Source: Corinectria fuckeliana (lineage: Eukaryota > Ascomycota > Sordariomycetes > Hypocreales > Nectriaceae). Taken from it: a stretch of DNA of 64,000 nt. Below the pieces are notes generated by a model. It worked only from the letters and a program-made list of their open reading frames with translations, was not told the origin of the DNA and made no database searches. Shown here one piece after another: positions 10,453-21,497 of this stretch (within the stretch, counting starts at the first letter, position 1; the number at the start of each line of letters is the position of its first letter). The position numbers were made by a program, and so were the translations under genes. The stretch lies in assembly GCA_019137255.1 (NCBI GenBank), contig WPDH01000125.1, forward strand, positions 62,001 through 126,000. Reading direction: 5' to 3'.

Positions 10453-13083
10453 ATGGCGCCCGTAGGTGCCCTGCTCTGGCGCGCCCTCCGCGTGCACCAG
10501 GTCTACGGTGCCAACACGGACGTCGGGAAGACGATCCTGACGACCATCCTCTGCAACTCGGCGTCCAAGAATTGGAAGGGCGAGCAAGTCTCATACCTGA
10601 AGCCTGTGTCGACCGGGCCGCAGGATGAGGCTGATGACAGGTGTATGCATTGAGTCCATGTTTCAGTCCCAACAGACCTCAGACTAACAATGTGCAGACG
10701 TTGTTTCCGCCCAGCTCAATGCATCTCCAGACTCTAGACCGGGAATTTAACGCGACCAAGACATCTGGCGAATTATGCGCCCAGCACCAGCGTCGAGACA
10801 TTGTTCCAATGGGATATTCCCACCAGCCCGCACGCTGCCGCCCAAGCCTCAAGCAGGGTAGGTGCCTGCATCTCATCGTCTCCCAATCGTCGACTTGATA
10901 CTCGCCCACCAAAGCCAATTCCCACGGACCATGAGCTCCTGGCAAAGATCCACGACCACGTCTCCCGGCGCGCCCGCCAAGGCTCTGGCTGGCTGTTCCT
11001 CGAGACGGCCGGCGGCGTGCACTCTCCCGGCCCCTCGAGGACCACCCAAGCAGACCTCTACGCGCCTCTCCGCATGCCCGTGGTTCTCGTGGGCGACTCC
11101 AAGCTCGGCGGCATTTCGCAGACCGTCTCGGCCTTTGAGTCGCTCCGGCTTCGCGGCTACGACGTGGAGACCGTGCTGCTGTTCCGGGAGCCCGTCCATG
11201 AGAATTATCGCTACTTGGCCGATTATTTTGGCGACAAGTACGGTATCCTCGTCGAGACTGTAGAGACGCCGCCGAGCAGACGCGAAAGTGCAGCCCTGGA
11301 GAGGGACAGCATGGCCGAGTACTACAGCGAGTCGAGCGAGCAAAGGTCAGTCCGCGATGTCCTCGCTCACCTGGACAAGCGGCATCAGAGCCGCATCGCC
11401 CGCCTCGAGGAGATGCCTGCAGAGGCGCACCAAAGCATCTGGTATCCCTTCACGCAGCAAAAAGACCTCACTCCGGCGCGCATCACGGCCATCGATTCGG
11501 CGTACGGCGACCACTTCCAGACCCTCAGATCCCAGTCCTCCACCTCGCCCGAGCTCAACGTCCTCCGCCCCTCGTTCGACGGCTCGGCATCTTGGTGGAC
11601 GCAGGGTCTGGGCCACGCGAACCCGAAGCTCACGCTCGCAGCGGCCTACGCAGCCGGCCGCTACGGACACGTCATGTTCGCCGAAGCCATCCACGAGCCC
11701 GCCATGGCCGTGGCTGAAAACCTGCTTCGGGGAATGCAGAACCCGCGCCTCAGCCGCGTCTTCTTCTCCGACAACGGCAGCACGGGCTGTGAGGTGGCCG
11801 TCAAGATGGCCCTCCGCGCGGCCCGCGTGCGGTACGGCTGGGGCCAAGATGCCAAGCTGGGCATCCTGGGGCTGAAGGGGAGCTATCACGGGGATACCAT
11901 CGGGGCCATGGACTGCGCCGAGCCATGCACCTTCAACGAAAAGGTCGAGTGGTACGAGGGCAAGGGCTTCTGGTTCGACTACCCGACTGTGCAGTGCGCC
12001 GAGGGGAAGTGGGTTGTGGACGTCCCGGAGAACTTGAAGACGCATCTCGGCAACGGAGAGGAGTTCGCTTCCGTGGCGGATGTGTTTGACTTTGAGGAGA
12101 GGGAGCAGGCTGAGACGGTCCGCAAGTATGAGGCGTATATCAGGCGCACTCTCGAGACTCTTCAGAAGCAGGGACGCAAGTTCGGTGGCCTGATGATGGA
12201 GCCCGTCATCCTCGGTGCCGGCGGCATGATCTTTGTGTAAGTACCTGTCTCTTCTGTCTCGTCGGTGACTGAAACTAACATCGATAGGGATCCTCTCTTC
12301 CAACGCACGCTCGTCAACGTCGTCCGCCGCTCGTCGCACCTCTTCGCCACCACGACCGACGCACCGTCACCAACCCAGGCAGAGGACGCCGCCTGGACGG
12401 GCCTCCCGGTTGTCTTTGACGAAGTATTCACCGGCCTGTACCGCCTCGGCCGCTACACTGCCTCCTCTTTCCTCGGCGTCCACCCCGATGTTTCCGTGCA
12501 CGCCAAGCTCCTCACTGGAGGGCTCGTTCCTCTGTGCACGACTTTGGCGTCTGACAGTGTCCACGAGGCATTCCTCAGTGACGATAAGAGCGATGCGCTT
12601 CTGCATGGGCACAGCTATACGGCGCACGCGGTTGGATGTCAAGTCGCGCTTGAGTCGTTGCAGGAGATGCAGGGCATGGAGGAGAATGGGACTTGGGATG
12701 CGTTCAAGGCGGACGGCTGGGTCTCGCCTAAGTCTTTACACCTACCTGACATGACCGCCCGGGGCGCAAACGACTCCGCTGTCTGGTCTGTATGGTCCTG
12801 GTCGTTCATTGACACCGTCTCCCACCACAGCGCTCGCGTAGCCGGTGTCTGGGCATTGGGGAGTGTCCTTGCTATCACGTTGCGCAGCGAAGGCGCCTCC
12901 GGGTACAAGAGCTCTGCGGCGTTGTCGCTTCAGGCCCGGCTGAGAGAGGGCTATGAAGAGGGGCGGTGGAATGTGCATTCTCGCGTGCTGGGGAATGTCT
13001 TCTATATCATGACTGGGCAGACGACAAGTAAGGCGGCGGTTAGAGAGTTGGAGGGCGTGCTGAAGGAGGCTTTGGAGGTGTAG
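10453..13083 (+). CDS. bioDA: Bifunctional dethiobiotin synthetase / DAPA aminotransferase
   Basis: Exons 10453-10640, 10761-10857, 10915-12236 and 12288-13083; about 800 aa. The N-terminal BioD half has the P-loop YGANTDVGKT, LKPVSTGPQ and LFQWDIPTSPHAAA, then GWLFLETAGGVHSP and VVLVGDSKLGGISQT. The C-terminal BioA half has YPFTQQ, ARPSFDGSASWWTQGLGH-like residues, FSDNGSTGCEVAVKMALR, GLKGSYHGDTIGAMDC, EPVILGAGGMIFVDP, FDEVFTGLYRLGR and LTGGLVPL with the PLP lysine. These carry out the DAPA and dethiobiotin steps of biotin synthesis. The first intron is long (120 nt); its acceptor CCAAG is chosen because it restores RHLANYAPSTSVETLFQW. Intron 2 (57 nt) is open and in frame, so its removal is probable rather than proven. 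BioB is not in the window. Confidence 0.92.
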
Positions 13084-14204
13084 TCATCACTACTAAATAC
13101 ATGTCGCTTGCAGCCCGGACGTACGGTGTATGTTCATAAGACAACGGCCGTTTGATCTCACAAGGACTGACACTACAACTAGCCCAAGGCCAAGATTTCA
13201 TTCGGTAGTGAGTGGCTTCTACGCAAGCTGGATCATGTGCTAGATGTTGATGAACTTGGGGGTTTGGTAAGGCCCAATACAAAGGCAATCATCCTAACGT
13301 ACGATTTCATCTGCTCCAGGAGAATAATCAACGACGACCAAGGGAAATTCTAGTTTTGCTTTCTAGTAACCCCGGAAACCCAACTGGAACTGCCCTACCT
13401 GAAGATGTTTTGGAGACAATCTTAGCACTTGCACCTAAACCGTGACCTAGTTCGCAACGGAATTTTACGATTCTAGGGAAAGAAACTTAATTATTAACCT
13501 TGAAAATACAATTCACCTAAAAACTCCTGAACAGATGTGCAGACCACATGAGTGACTTGGTGGCCAAATCCACGGTTTGTCAGAGCTTATACAGGAAACA
13601 TCGATATTTTAATGGATAGGAGTACATTAAAAGGAAAACAAGTGTACCTAGAATAATAATCAAAAATTATGCCTTAACGTGACCTGCATCGTGGCGATAG
13701 CCTCTCAAACAATAATACCCTCAAACTTATTCCTTACGCCTCTTCCCTTCCCCGAACACCCGCGATGAACAAACCCTGCAAGACTGTTCACATGACAGTC
13801 ATCACAATACCAAACCAATAAGCTTCAATTTGGCGGTAATTTATCAGTGATTGGCACGGGCACAACGCGACCGCAACTTGTGTGCGATGGAACCGACCAA
13901 CTTGTTCCCGGTGGAAACACACGTAAATCACTGCACAGTCGGGTGAAGCCACAAACGGTTTGGCAAGCACTAAACTGGACGGTGAATGCAGGAACAGGCA
14001 GCGATCAGGTGAATGCACATGGAGCAGTATAAAGAATCGGGCTTGACCCTTCCTTAGCTCAGCAACTCAACTCTTTCGTAGCTTGTACTATTAGTGATGG
14101 ATTGAAATGGATTGATGTGATACCGGCAGTTTATTAGAACAATCCCCCAAGTGATGATTTGTTCGGCGCTTTACGGGCGTGGTGGAAGACGGATCCGTGG
14201 TTGT
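13084..14204. other. Intergenic, AT-rich in part, no gene seen
   Basis: 13.3-13.75 kb is visibly AT-rich with many stops in all frames. No gene, repeat or RNA recognised. Confidence 0.55.
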
Positions 14205-14675
14205 AGTCTTGTCCGCATCTTGATCTTGACCTCCAACCGGGTGGGCACGTTTGACGAGGCCTTCAAGTCCCGCACTCAGCTGTCGCCACATTACGAGAAT
14301 CTGACCGAGGGCCAACGCAGAAAGATCTGGAAGAACTTCCTCAACCATTTGAAGTCGCTAGAAGGTGGCTCAACCCGGAAGCTCACTACTTGGGGCGACA
14401 GCGCTGCAGTGACAGCGTCTGAGTCATTGGACATTGACTGCTACATCCCTGAGCTGGCGAGCATTGAGATGAACGGGTGGGAGATTCGAAATGCCATCAC
14501 AACTGCGCGCTAACTGCAGAAGTTCAAGAAGGAGAAAGTGACTACCACCCATCTCAGGCATGTTATCAAAGTTGCGAGCAAGTTTGACACATATTTGAAA
14601 AGGATACAGCCTAGGACTCTAGAAGATGCTGGGATTCAGGATGCCCATTTTGCAAGGGAGGAGGGTATCAGGTAA
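14205..14675 (+). pseudogene. Truncated AAA+ ATPase C-terminal fragment
   Basis: A single frame reads ILILTSNRVGTFDEAFKSR, LSPHYENLTEGQRRKIWKNFL, a degraded linker, DIDCYIPELASIEMNGWEIR and NAITTAR, then stop TAA 14511-14513, and continues in the same frame as LQKFKKEKVTTTHLRHVIK and REEGIR to TAA 14673. This is the sensor-1 to C-terminal lid region of the large fungal AAA ATPases that carry a middle-domain insert. Everything N-terminal (Walker A and B) is missing. The internal stop replaces a Gln seen in family members (NAITTARQL), which a single C-to-T change in CAA explains, a RIP-type context. It is a relic and not an expressed ATPase. Confidence 0.8.
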
Positions 14676-15387
14676 TAGTGTGGTGGGGGGGAGCATCAGA
14701 ATGAGAATGGAGGAGTGTAGCTCTATCTTGAATTATCTGTTTATGTCTAGAAAATATCTTCTAAAATCTTGGACCAAAGATAACATACTTTGAGCCCGAG
14801 ATGCCTCCCTCCGAGATCGTCCCCGAGATCGGCTGGCTCTGTAGGCCCCGACGATGGAGGACTGAGAGAGCTCTCGGAAGCGACTCCGAAGTTCGGTGGT
14901 TAGTGGGTGTAGATTGCGGCAAGATCCCGATTTGCGATTGCACGCGGCTCCACATGACATGGCCTTAACGTTGCGGACGTTATCATCTTTAGATTAGTGG
15001 CTCAGTGCTAGCTTCCCTCTAGGCGGGTTCTTGGCAACTCATTCGGGTGGTCGTTCCGGAGCTCGCTTTTTGTGGCTATTCTCTCTATGCTTGCTCGGAG
15101 CAAAGATCCGGAGCATGGCGAAATCTCGTGTGAATCACGGCATCAAGAAGAGAAGAGTCAGAGATTGAATCTCCGACACCGAATGTGGATACCGGCGAAC
15201 AAGAAATCGGCTCTTTGGACGACTGAGACGATAGCCTGCTGGATCCTGTTTTGGCATAAAATGCCACCATCCAGAGTTACTGGTGATTGAGATATGATAA
15301 AAGGAACCCGAAGGCGCACTGAGAGGCACTGATAGAGACTCTTCACCCTTTCTTCAATAATACTTCCATTATTAATACATAGTCAAG
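14676..15387. other. Intergenic, no gene seen
   Basis: Spacer between the ATPase relic and the dehydrogenase gene. Short overlapping frames only; promoter of the next gene expected near 15290-15380. Confidence 0.5.
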
Positions 15388-16488
15388 ATGCTGGTTCAAA
15401 CTCGGAAAGTTGGCTGGGTAAGATACTGCATCTGAACTCTACAAACTTCATACTGACGATAGCAATTGCAGTATGGACTGGGTTCCATGGGACTTTTCAT
15501 GGCTCTGAACCTCCACAAGAAACTCAAGTCCAACGGTGCAGCTCTCACCTACTCGAACCGTACTCTTTCCAAGGGCGAGGTCCTCTCACAAGAAGGAGCA
15601 CTGCCCAAAGATGGGATGGCTGAGCTAGGCCGTGAATGCGATGACATTTTCCTCATGGTGAGCCTCTGAGCCTCCCAGCTTATTCGATGCTTGCTAAACC
15701 CCTCTCAGGTCTCGACAGATGCAGTGCTTAAGAGCCTAATAAACGAGTTGTTGGAATCAGGCAAAGATCTGAAGGGAAAGACTATTATCGACTGCTCGAC
15801 CACGCACCCGGACACGGCGACAGAGGTTTCTGCCCTGCTTCAAGCAGCTGGCGCCGAATTCGTTGCTTCTCCAGTATTCGGAGCCAACACCGTCGCCGAA
15901 GCCGGGCGCTTGTTGTTCGCCATGGCTGGCAGTCAAGCTGCCATCCAGAGACTCGAGCCCTTGATCGTTGGGGTCATGGGTCGCAAGGTTGTCAACATGG
16001 GCGAAAACCCCAAGGACTCGTCACTGCTCAAAGTAACTGGGTGAGTCTATCCAAGACCTGAATTTCCCGGCCAGATGCTGACTATAGCTGGAAGTAATGT
16101 CCTCCTTGTCGTATTTCTCGAGGCCATTGCAGAGACGCAAGTTCTCGCCGAGAAGAACGGACTCGGTACTGCAGTCATGGAAGAGGTCATTTTTGAGAAT
16201 TTCGGCCCCGTCCTGGGCGGTTACTCGCGCCGAATGACGACAGGCTCCTACGCTCCTAAGGAGGGCCAGGCTGGATTTGCTGTTGCAAACACCATCAAAG
16301 ATGCCAAGCACGCGCTGCGCATTGCGCAGGATCTAGACGTCAGAATGCCAGCGTTGGACATTGCGACGAACAATATGCTGAGCGCTAGAGCTTATGGCGG
16401 CGAAAACCTCGACGGGGCTGCGCTTTATGGAACGCTGCGGAGCCAATCTGGCTTGCCGTTCTGGTCTAATGAAAGCCGGCAGGGATGA
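15388..16488 (+). CDS. Beta-hydroxyacid dehydrogenase (3-hydroxyisobutyrate dehydrogenase-like)
   Basis: Exons 15388-15417, 15472-15657, 15709-16040 and 16095-16488; 313 aa. The N-terminus MLVQTRKVGW-YGLGSMGLFMALNL carries the NAD(P)-binding GLGSMG, with the first intron falling just before it. A mid segment has VIDCSTTHPDTATEV-like sequence (IIDCSTTHPDTATEV), matching the D-x-S-T substrate-binding signature. The catalytic-lysine region reads PVFGANTVAEAGRLLFAMAG and SSLLKVTGNVLLVVFLEAIAET, where the lysine is in LLKVTGN. The last intron acceptor was placed at GGAAG 16091-16094, because an earlier TATAG gives an immediate stop. A second member of this family lies at 63272. Fungal members act on various 3-hydroxyacids or glyoxylate; the substrate is not known. 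Confidence 0.88.
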
Positions 16489-17594
16489 TGGATGAAAGGT
16501 TCTCTATGGGTTTCTCTGGGAGGCGTCGGTGTAGATGGCTCTAGAAACGGTGTCTCGTGGCGGCGCATATAGACTTTGGTTTGAACAATAGAAAAGGATG
16601 AACCTAAGTTCAAAGATTTTCCATCTAGATGTTCGTATACCTCCCCTCACCAATGACGAGTTTCTAAGTGGATGGTCGCCAGGTTCAAAGAACTCGTTGG
16701 ATATCCATTGCTAGTCCTCTGTTCTGAGGTTGATGCCGACCCGAAGGATGATCACGGCTGCACACCGTTGTCGTATATCTCCAGGGAGGGAAAGAAACCC
16801 TTGTCGAAGACCTCTTGACTGTTTCTTTCACCGACTACAGCCCCCCCTCCCCCCCCCATATAGGTGCTCATTATGCTCGTACCTAGCAACCTATCTAGGT
16901 AGTTAATCGAATCGTGGCGACTCTCGGTTGCACTTGTAAGGCGCAATTATCTTGAAGCAAGATGTATACTATGTCGTAAGATATTATGGTGGGGCAGCGA
17001 GGAGAGAAACCGTCGACTTAACCGCAAGTTGTGACCAGATTGGGAATCATTGGGCGACGTTATCTGACCTCAGTTTATGGCGGCATTGATGTCATCGCTT
17101 ACATACCCCACACATCTTTGTCAGATCAAATCGTGGTAGGAAACCCGGTCTGGTTATCTAGTCGCCCTCAAAGCAACAAACTTGCTGGATTGCAGGTGTC
17201 GCTTGGAACCGAGCTTCCTGTTTTGCTTATCTACTGCAACGGGTAAAACCAGTTAGATGCGGTATTTTCTCAACCAAGGTTGCCGTAAATGCAATGACCC
17301 TTGCTGCCTGTAGAAGGTGGCAGGGGCAGGTAGTCAGCCATGGTACATAGTAAATTGGAGAGTCTTAGTGCTGACGTCTTTCCTTACCGATAACAGCTTC
17401 ATAATCCAGTTTCATGCCCAACCAATCAAAAAAGGAGTTTGCTTTATAATCATAGTGTCATTAGCTATTAGCTCTACTTGTTAGAAATCATATTTGACAT
17501 GGTTCCCAAGGAGTGAGTATAAAAGAACGTTGTAGTCAAACCGGCGAACAACTTGATTCACTTTCAAGAATGCGCCAGTTCTTCTCTCTCAACT
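16489..17594. other. Intergenic with a poly-C tract
   Basis: No gene recognised. 16841-16857 is a nearly pure C run (7 C, T, 9 C). The promoter of the secreted hydrolase lies at the right end. Confidence 0.5.
17518..17524 (+). promoter_or_regulatory. TATA box of the secreted alpha/beta hydrolase gene
   Basis: TATAAAA sits 71 bp upstream of the chosen ATG at 17595, a normal fungal core-promoter distance. Confidence 0.6.
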
Positions 17595-18866
17595 ATGCGG
17601 GCCCTTCTGTGTCTCCTCGGCTGCGTCGTTATAGCCAGGGCGTCCCCAGCTCCCCCCCTGCAGAATTACACCAAGCTGTGCAGTGACGTCGAGATACCAA
17701 TAGCTGTGTCTGTACCTCGTTTTGATATTACGTCGAAGATAAAAGACAACTGGGATGCTGCGTCTCTATCCTTCAATTTGACACGGCGAGACTCGGGGTC
17801 TCCTGAGGATCCTATCCCCGTCGCTCCTGCGATGACCGCACCACGCGAAAGTACCTACAACATAAGCGCGACAATCTGTGGAAAGGGAGACTCTGTCCTT
17901 GTCCTTACACATGGTATCATTGAGTCTAAGCTGTATGTCTTGATGACCAGCGTTGCTGATTCTTGAAGCATGGCTGACCTTGGTAGGTACTGGCAACCTA
18001 ACTTTCCAGGTAGCGAGAAATACAACTTCGTCGAAGCTGCAATAGCAGCTGGATACTCAGTGATAAGCTACGACCGGATTGGCGTGGGATCATCATCCAC
18101 GTACGTTGCCACCTGAGAGATTTGTTCTGGTTACTGACCGATTTCTAACTAGGGTTGACTCCGTTAAAGATGCCCAGTTCCAAGTTGAGACAGCTGTTCT
18201 GAACTCACTTGTTGACTATGCACGAAAGGTTCTCCATGCTCATAGAGTCGGGCTCGTTGGACACAGCTACGGCTCATATCTGACTGCTGCATCTGCCAGT
18301 CAAATACCCGTTGATGCTGCGGTATTGACGGGCTTCAGTGGTGTCTTTGACTACTTTGCGCCCTTCACTGCTGGATCCGGCTTGAGAGTAGCCAACACCC
18401 ATGATCGAATCCGCTGGGGGCACCTCGACTCGGGGTATCTGACAACTTCAGACCCATACGCTACCGCCTATATATACTTTGCAGAACCATATTTCGATCA
18501 CCGAGTGGCCGAGTGGGCCTATAGGGTTGAGGGTGAGCCGTTCGCGGTTGGCGAGCTACCATCACTGCTTAATACCACGATCCACTTTGAAAACGTTACG
18601 GCTCCCGTCTTCATCATTCAGGGACAATTCGACGTGTCGGCTTGTGGTGGCAATTGTATAGGCATTCTCAACAGCACAAAATCGCTATTTACGAGCGCAA
18701 AGACTCTCGAGCTTGTTGATAACCTACCAGCGGGGTAAGTACGAGTTCCCTTGTTGGCTAAGGGTAACGTATTAACTTGGACTACAGACATAACCTCAAT
18801 CTACACCATGTCGCTCCGCATGCTTACCGATTGATTTTTGATTTCTTGAAGCGGCAGGGCGTCTGA
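17595..18866 (+). CDS. Secreted alpha/beta hydrolase
   Basis: Exons 17595-17932, 17987-18100, 18153-18734 and 18788-18866; 370 aa. The first 19 or so residues (MRALLCLLGCVVIARASPA) are a clear signal peptide. The start at 17595 is preferred to the upstream non-ATG extension because it directly begins the signal. Downstream are ICGKGDSVLVLTHGI (oxyanion strand), YSVISYDRIGVGSSST, the nucleophile elbow GLVGHSYGS with Ser about 189, the acid region IIQGQFDVSACGG, and the base in GHNLNLHHVA, so the triad seems complete. Several N-glycosylation sequons (NYT, NIS, NVT, NST) fit an extracellular enzyme. Substrate unknown; similar fungal proteins are annotated as lipase- or epoxide-hydrolase-like without proof. 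Confidence 0.87.
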
Positions 18867-20540
18867 ACCTGACCTCGATGTGCTCCTCCGAGAAGTGTTC
18901 CAGGACGGAATTGACAGAGCTACCATTAAGCTATCTTGATGGTGATCATTCATGGCTTCTTCCTGACTTTCGCATATCTTTCTTTCTTCACCAAATAAAA
19001 TCACCAGCTACCAACGATGATTCGAGTAATACCGATGCCGAAGTAAGGCAGCATAGGCAGTGTAGAGAGCCGGGGCGCATAGAGGGCAACCTTCGTAACA
19101 TGTAAAAGACAATTTCAAGTACTGTACAAATAGCTCAACGACCGCTAAACAACACAATGACCACAGACGGGGATCAGGTGCTTCTGGGACCACGTACAGT
19201 AATTAGGTCAGTGCCTTCATGACGGGCGTCTAGAATACTCGATTGCTAGCGTGACAAGCGGCACATAAGGACAAGATCCCTCGCTCATAGCTATATACGT
19301 TCAATATCGCATACAGACATCCTTTTCAACATCCATCGAGCTTGGAGTGGAGACGTCGACTCACAACTCTCGAAGAAGTAGTAGCTCCGTCATTTTCTCA
19401 ACCAGAGGGGACAACTTTTCAAGGATCGGAATACGCATTCCTCGACGCCGCTGCAATGCATAATTCCTTTCCTGGGGACGCACTACCTGATCTGTCACCA
19501 GTCCTGCATCTCCAGGTACCAGAAAAGCACAGGCTCGTTGAAGTGACCCTGGAGGAAATGATTCGATTAGACAATCGTCTGAAGTATGTCCGTGCGAGCC
19601 AGATGGTTCGGGTCAAGTTCTGGAATAGGCCAGGATTCCGACCCTGGATCATCTAATCGGCTAAAACGAAACATCCGCACACGAATGTCAAGATCGGGAT
19701 CGGATGACGACGGGGAAATTAACCCATCTAGGCCCACCGTCATTTGAAACAATAGTACGATGCACCTCGGCATCTTAATGCGAGAAACACCACTTTCACC
19801 TTCCGATAAATGACCAAGGCTCTGCAACCTGAGCTAAGTTCCGGTCACCGGAAATGCTCCAACGACCTGCGGAGATAGGGCATGATCACAACCGGCATCT
19901 TCGCTGGACGATACTGTCCGGGTGCGTTCTTAGTACTTGGCTCATAATGCTACTACCCGAATGCATCTCTAGATATGTGGGCTGTGTTTTCGTCCAGCCT
20001 GTGTGTTTGACAGCGCTAGAGACTGTAAACTTTGGCTTAATACGAACAGACAGGGTCTTTACCGTCCCATTCTGAAACGTTTCCCGAGAAAAACGTCCAA
20101 GCCACTAAGAACGCTCTAGACTCTATAGAGTTAGCAGGTACGGAACAGCGGGATATGGACCCAGCGGCACAGCAAATGGTCTGATTATAGACTAAGATCA
20201 AGGATCACTTAAATGAAGAAAACGGTGCGTCGTCACGGCCCAGAGAGGAGCCCTGCAACTCCTGAAATGGAAAAGACAGAACGGTGAGTATGGTATCTTG
20301 GAAAGCTCTTAAGACGGCTCCCGCAGTTCCAAACGAGAGCAGCTTTAATGTTTTGAACCCCCATCCTTCCTTTGATCTTTCTTCGTAACCATCTTCAACT
20401 AGTCATTCATTACCATTGGGAGTAATCTAGCCGTTGCCTCCCCACACTCTTTTCGACTATCTTTATCCAACTTGTCTTGCCGTGATCAGACAAGGTTCAT
20501 TGTATACTCTACGTTTATTTGTTTATCAATTTCCATCACC
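18867..20540. other. Intergenic; one orphan open frame
   Basis: On the plus strand a frame opens near 19291 and runs to TAA/TAG at 19656, with plausible protein content at its end (LSPVLHLQVPEKHRLVEVTLEEM, VKFWNRPGFRPWII) but no ATG near its beginning. It may be a terminal exon or a gene fragment. The remaining 1.2 kb shows nothing recognisable apart from the GLEYA gene promoter. Confidence 0.35.
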
Positions 20541-21497
20541 ATGTTGAAGAATCTGGTTATCTTGGGCAGCTTGCTCAGTCTCGCTCAAGCTGGTCCTTGT
20601 AAACCACTCTCATTGACCAGTTCTGACTCACTCTCCGTGGTCACTACGACTACCGCAGCTGTCGATACTACGACAGCTGAGGTCATTGAGACTACGACTA
20701 CCAAGGCTGTTGAGACCACTACCACCGCAGTCGCCAACACTACAACACCTGCCGTTGACGCTACGACCACGACGGTTGGTGAAACCTCCACTACAGCTGC
20801 CGAGACCACCACCAGCTCCGCCCCATCTGAGCCTACCTCATGCCCAATCGATTCTCAGTGCCAAGCCTCCGGGTGGAACGTCGACTACTACGCCAACGTC
20901 TTTGAAGAGGGCTACGGCAACGATGAAATGTCTGTCCCTGCCTCATATTACATCACCGAGGGACTGAGCCCTCTCGATTCCTCCTTGACCGACGAGACCT
21001 ACTTTGCCCAGGACTACATGTCTGATCTAGCCAGCTACACGCAAACCTTCCCTAACAGCAAATACCCTGGCAAGGCCTACTACGTCGATTACAAGCGTAC
21101 GCTCAACGGCGGCATCACTGTCGACGCTAACAGCTTCACACTGGTTTATCAAGGCTACTACCAAGCTCCCACAACCGGAACCTACGAGCTCTGCGTTCAG
21201 GCCGACAACGCAAACAGTCTCTACTTTGGCGAGGGCAACGCCTTCTCCTGCGGAACTGGTGAACCCAGTGCGGATGCCCCTGCGCTCGTCCTGACAGCCA
21301 CCGGCTATCACTTCAACAATCCTGTCCGCTGCGGGAGTGTCGCCCTGATCAAGGGACACAACTACCCGGTGCGCAATGTCATGGGTAACAAGAACGCTGT
21401 CTCCATGTTTGAGTTCACTATCAAGGCCCCTGGAGACACCGCTAGGCACAGCTTTGCTGGAAAGGCGTTCCCTGTTGAGTGCGGTCTTGGTATCTGA
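20541..21497 (+). CDS. GLEYA-domain adhesin-like secreted protein
   Basis: Uninterrupted 318-aa protein. Residues 1-17 (MLKNLVILGSLLSLAQA) are a signal peptide. About residues 30-95 form a Thr-rich stalk with repeats such as VETTTTAVANTTTPAV, expected to be O-mannosylated. The remainder is a PA14-like GLEYA lectin domain: WNVDYYANVFEEGYGN, YYVDYKRTLNGGITVDANSFTLVYQGYY, TGTYELCVQADNANSLYFGE and PVRCGSVALIKGHNYPVRNVMGN. There is no C-terminal hydrophobic tail, so GPI anchoring is not evident and the protein may be soluble or wall-associated. GLEYA domains in yeasts bind sugars in adhesion. The unusual order (stalk first, lectin last) contrasts with yeast flocculins, where the ligand-binding domain is N-terminal. 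The long antisense frame under the stalk is a composition artefact. Confidence 0.88.
   Translation: MLKNLVILGSLLSLAQAGPCKPLSLTSSDSLSVVTTTTAAVDTTTAEVIETTTTKAVETTTTAVANTTTPAVDATTTTVGETSTTAAETTTSSAPSEPTSCPIDSQCQASGWNVDYYANVFEEGYGNDEMSVPASYYITEGLSPLDSSLTDETYFAQDYMSDLASYTQTFPNSKYPGKAYYVDYKRTLNGGITVDANSFTLVYQGYYQAPTTGTYELCVQADNANSLYFGEGNAFSCGTGEPSADAPALVLTATGYHFNNPVRCGSVALIKGHNYPVRNVMGNKNAVSMFEFTIKAPGDTARHSFAGKAFPVECGLGI

Noticed and set aside
10641..10760. Nested twin intron in bioDA
   Set aside because: After removal of the inner 57 nt no GT donor forms at the junction, so a nested model does not work; a single long intron does.
11347..12339. 330-codon open frame antisense to bioDA
   Set aside because: It mirrors GC-rich third positions of the well-supported BioA domain and has no family-like motif.
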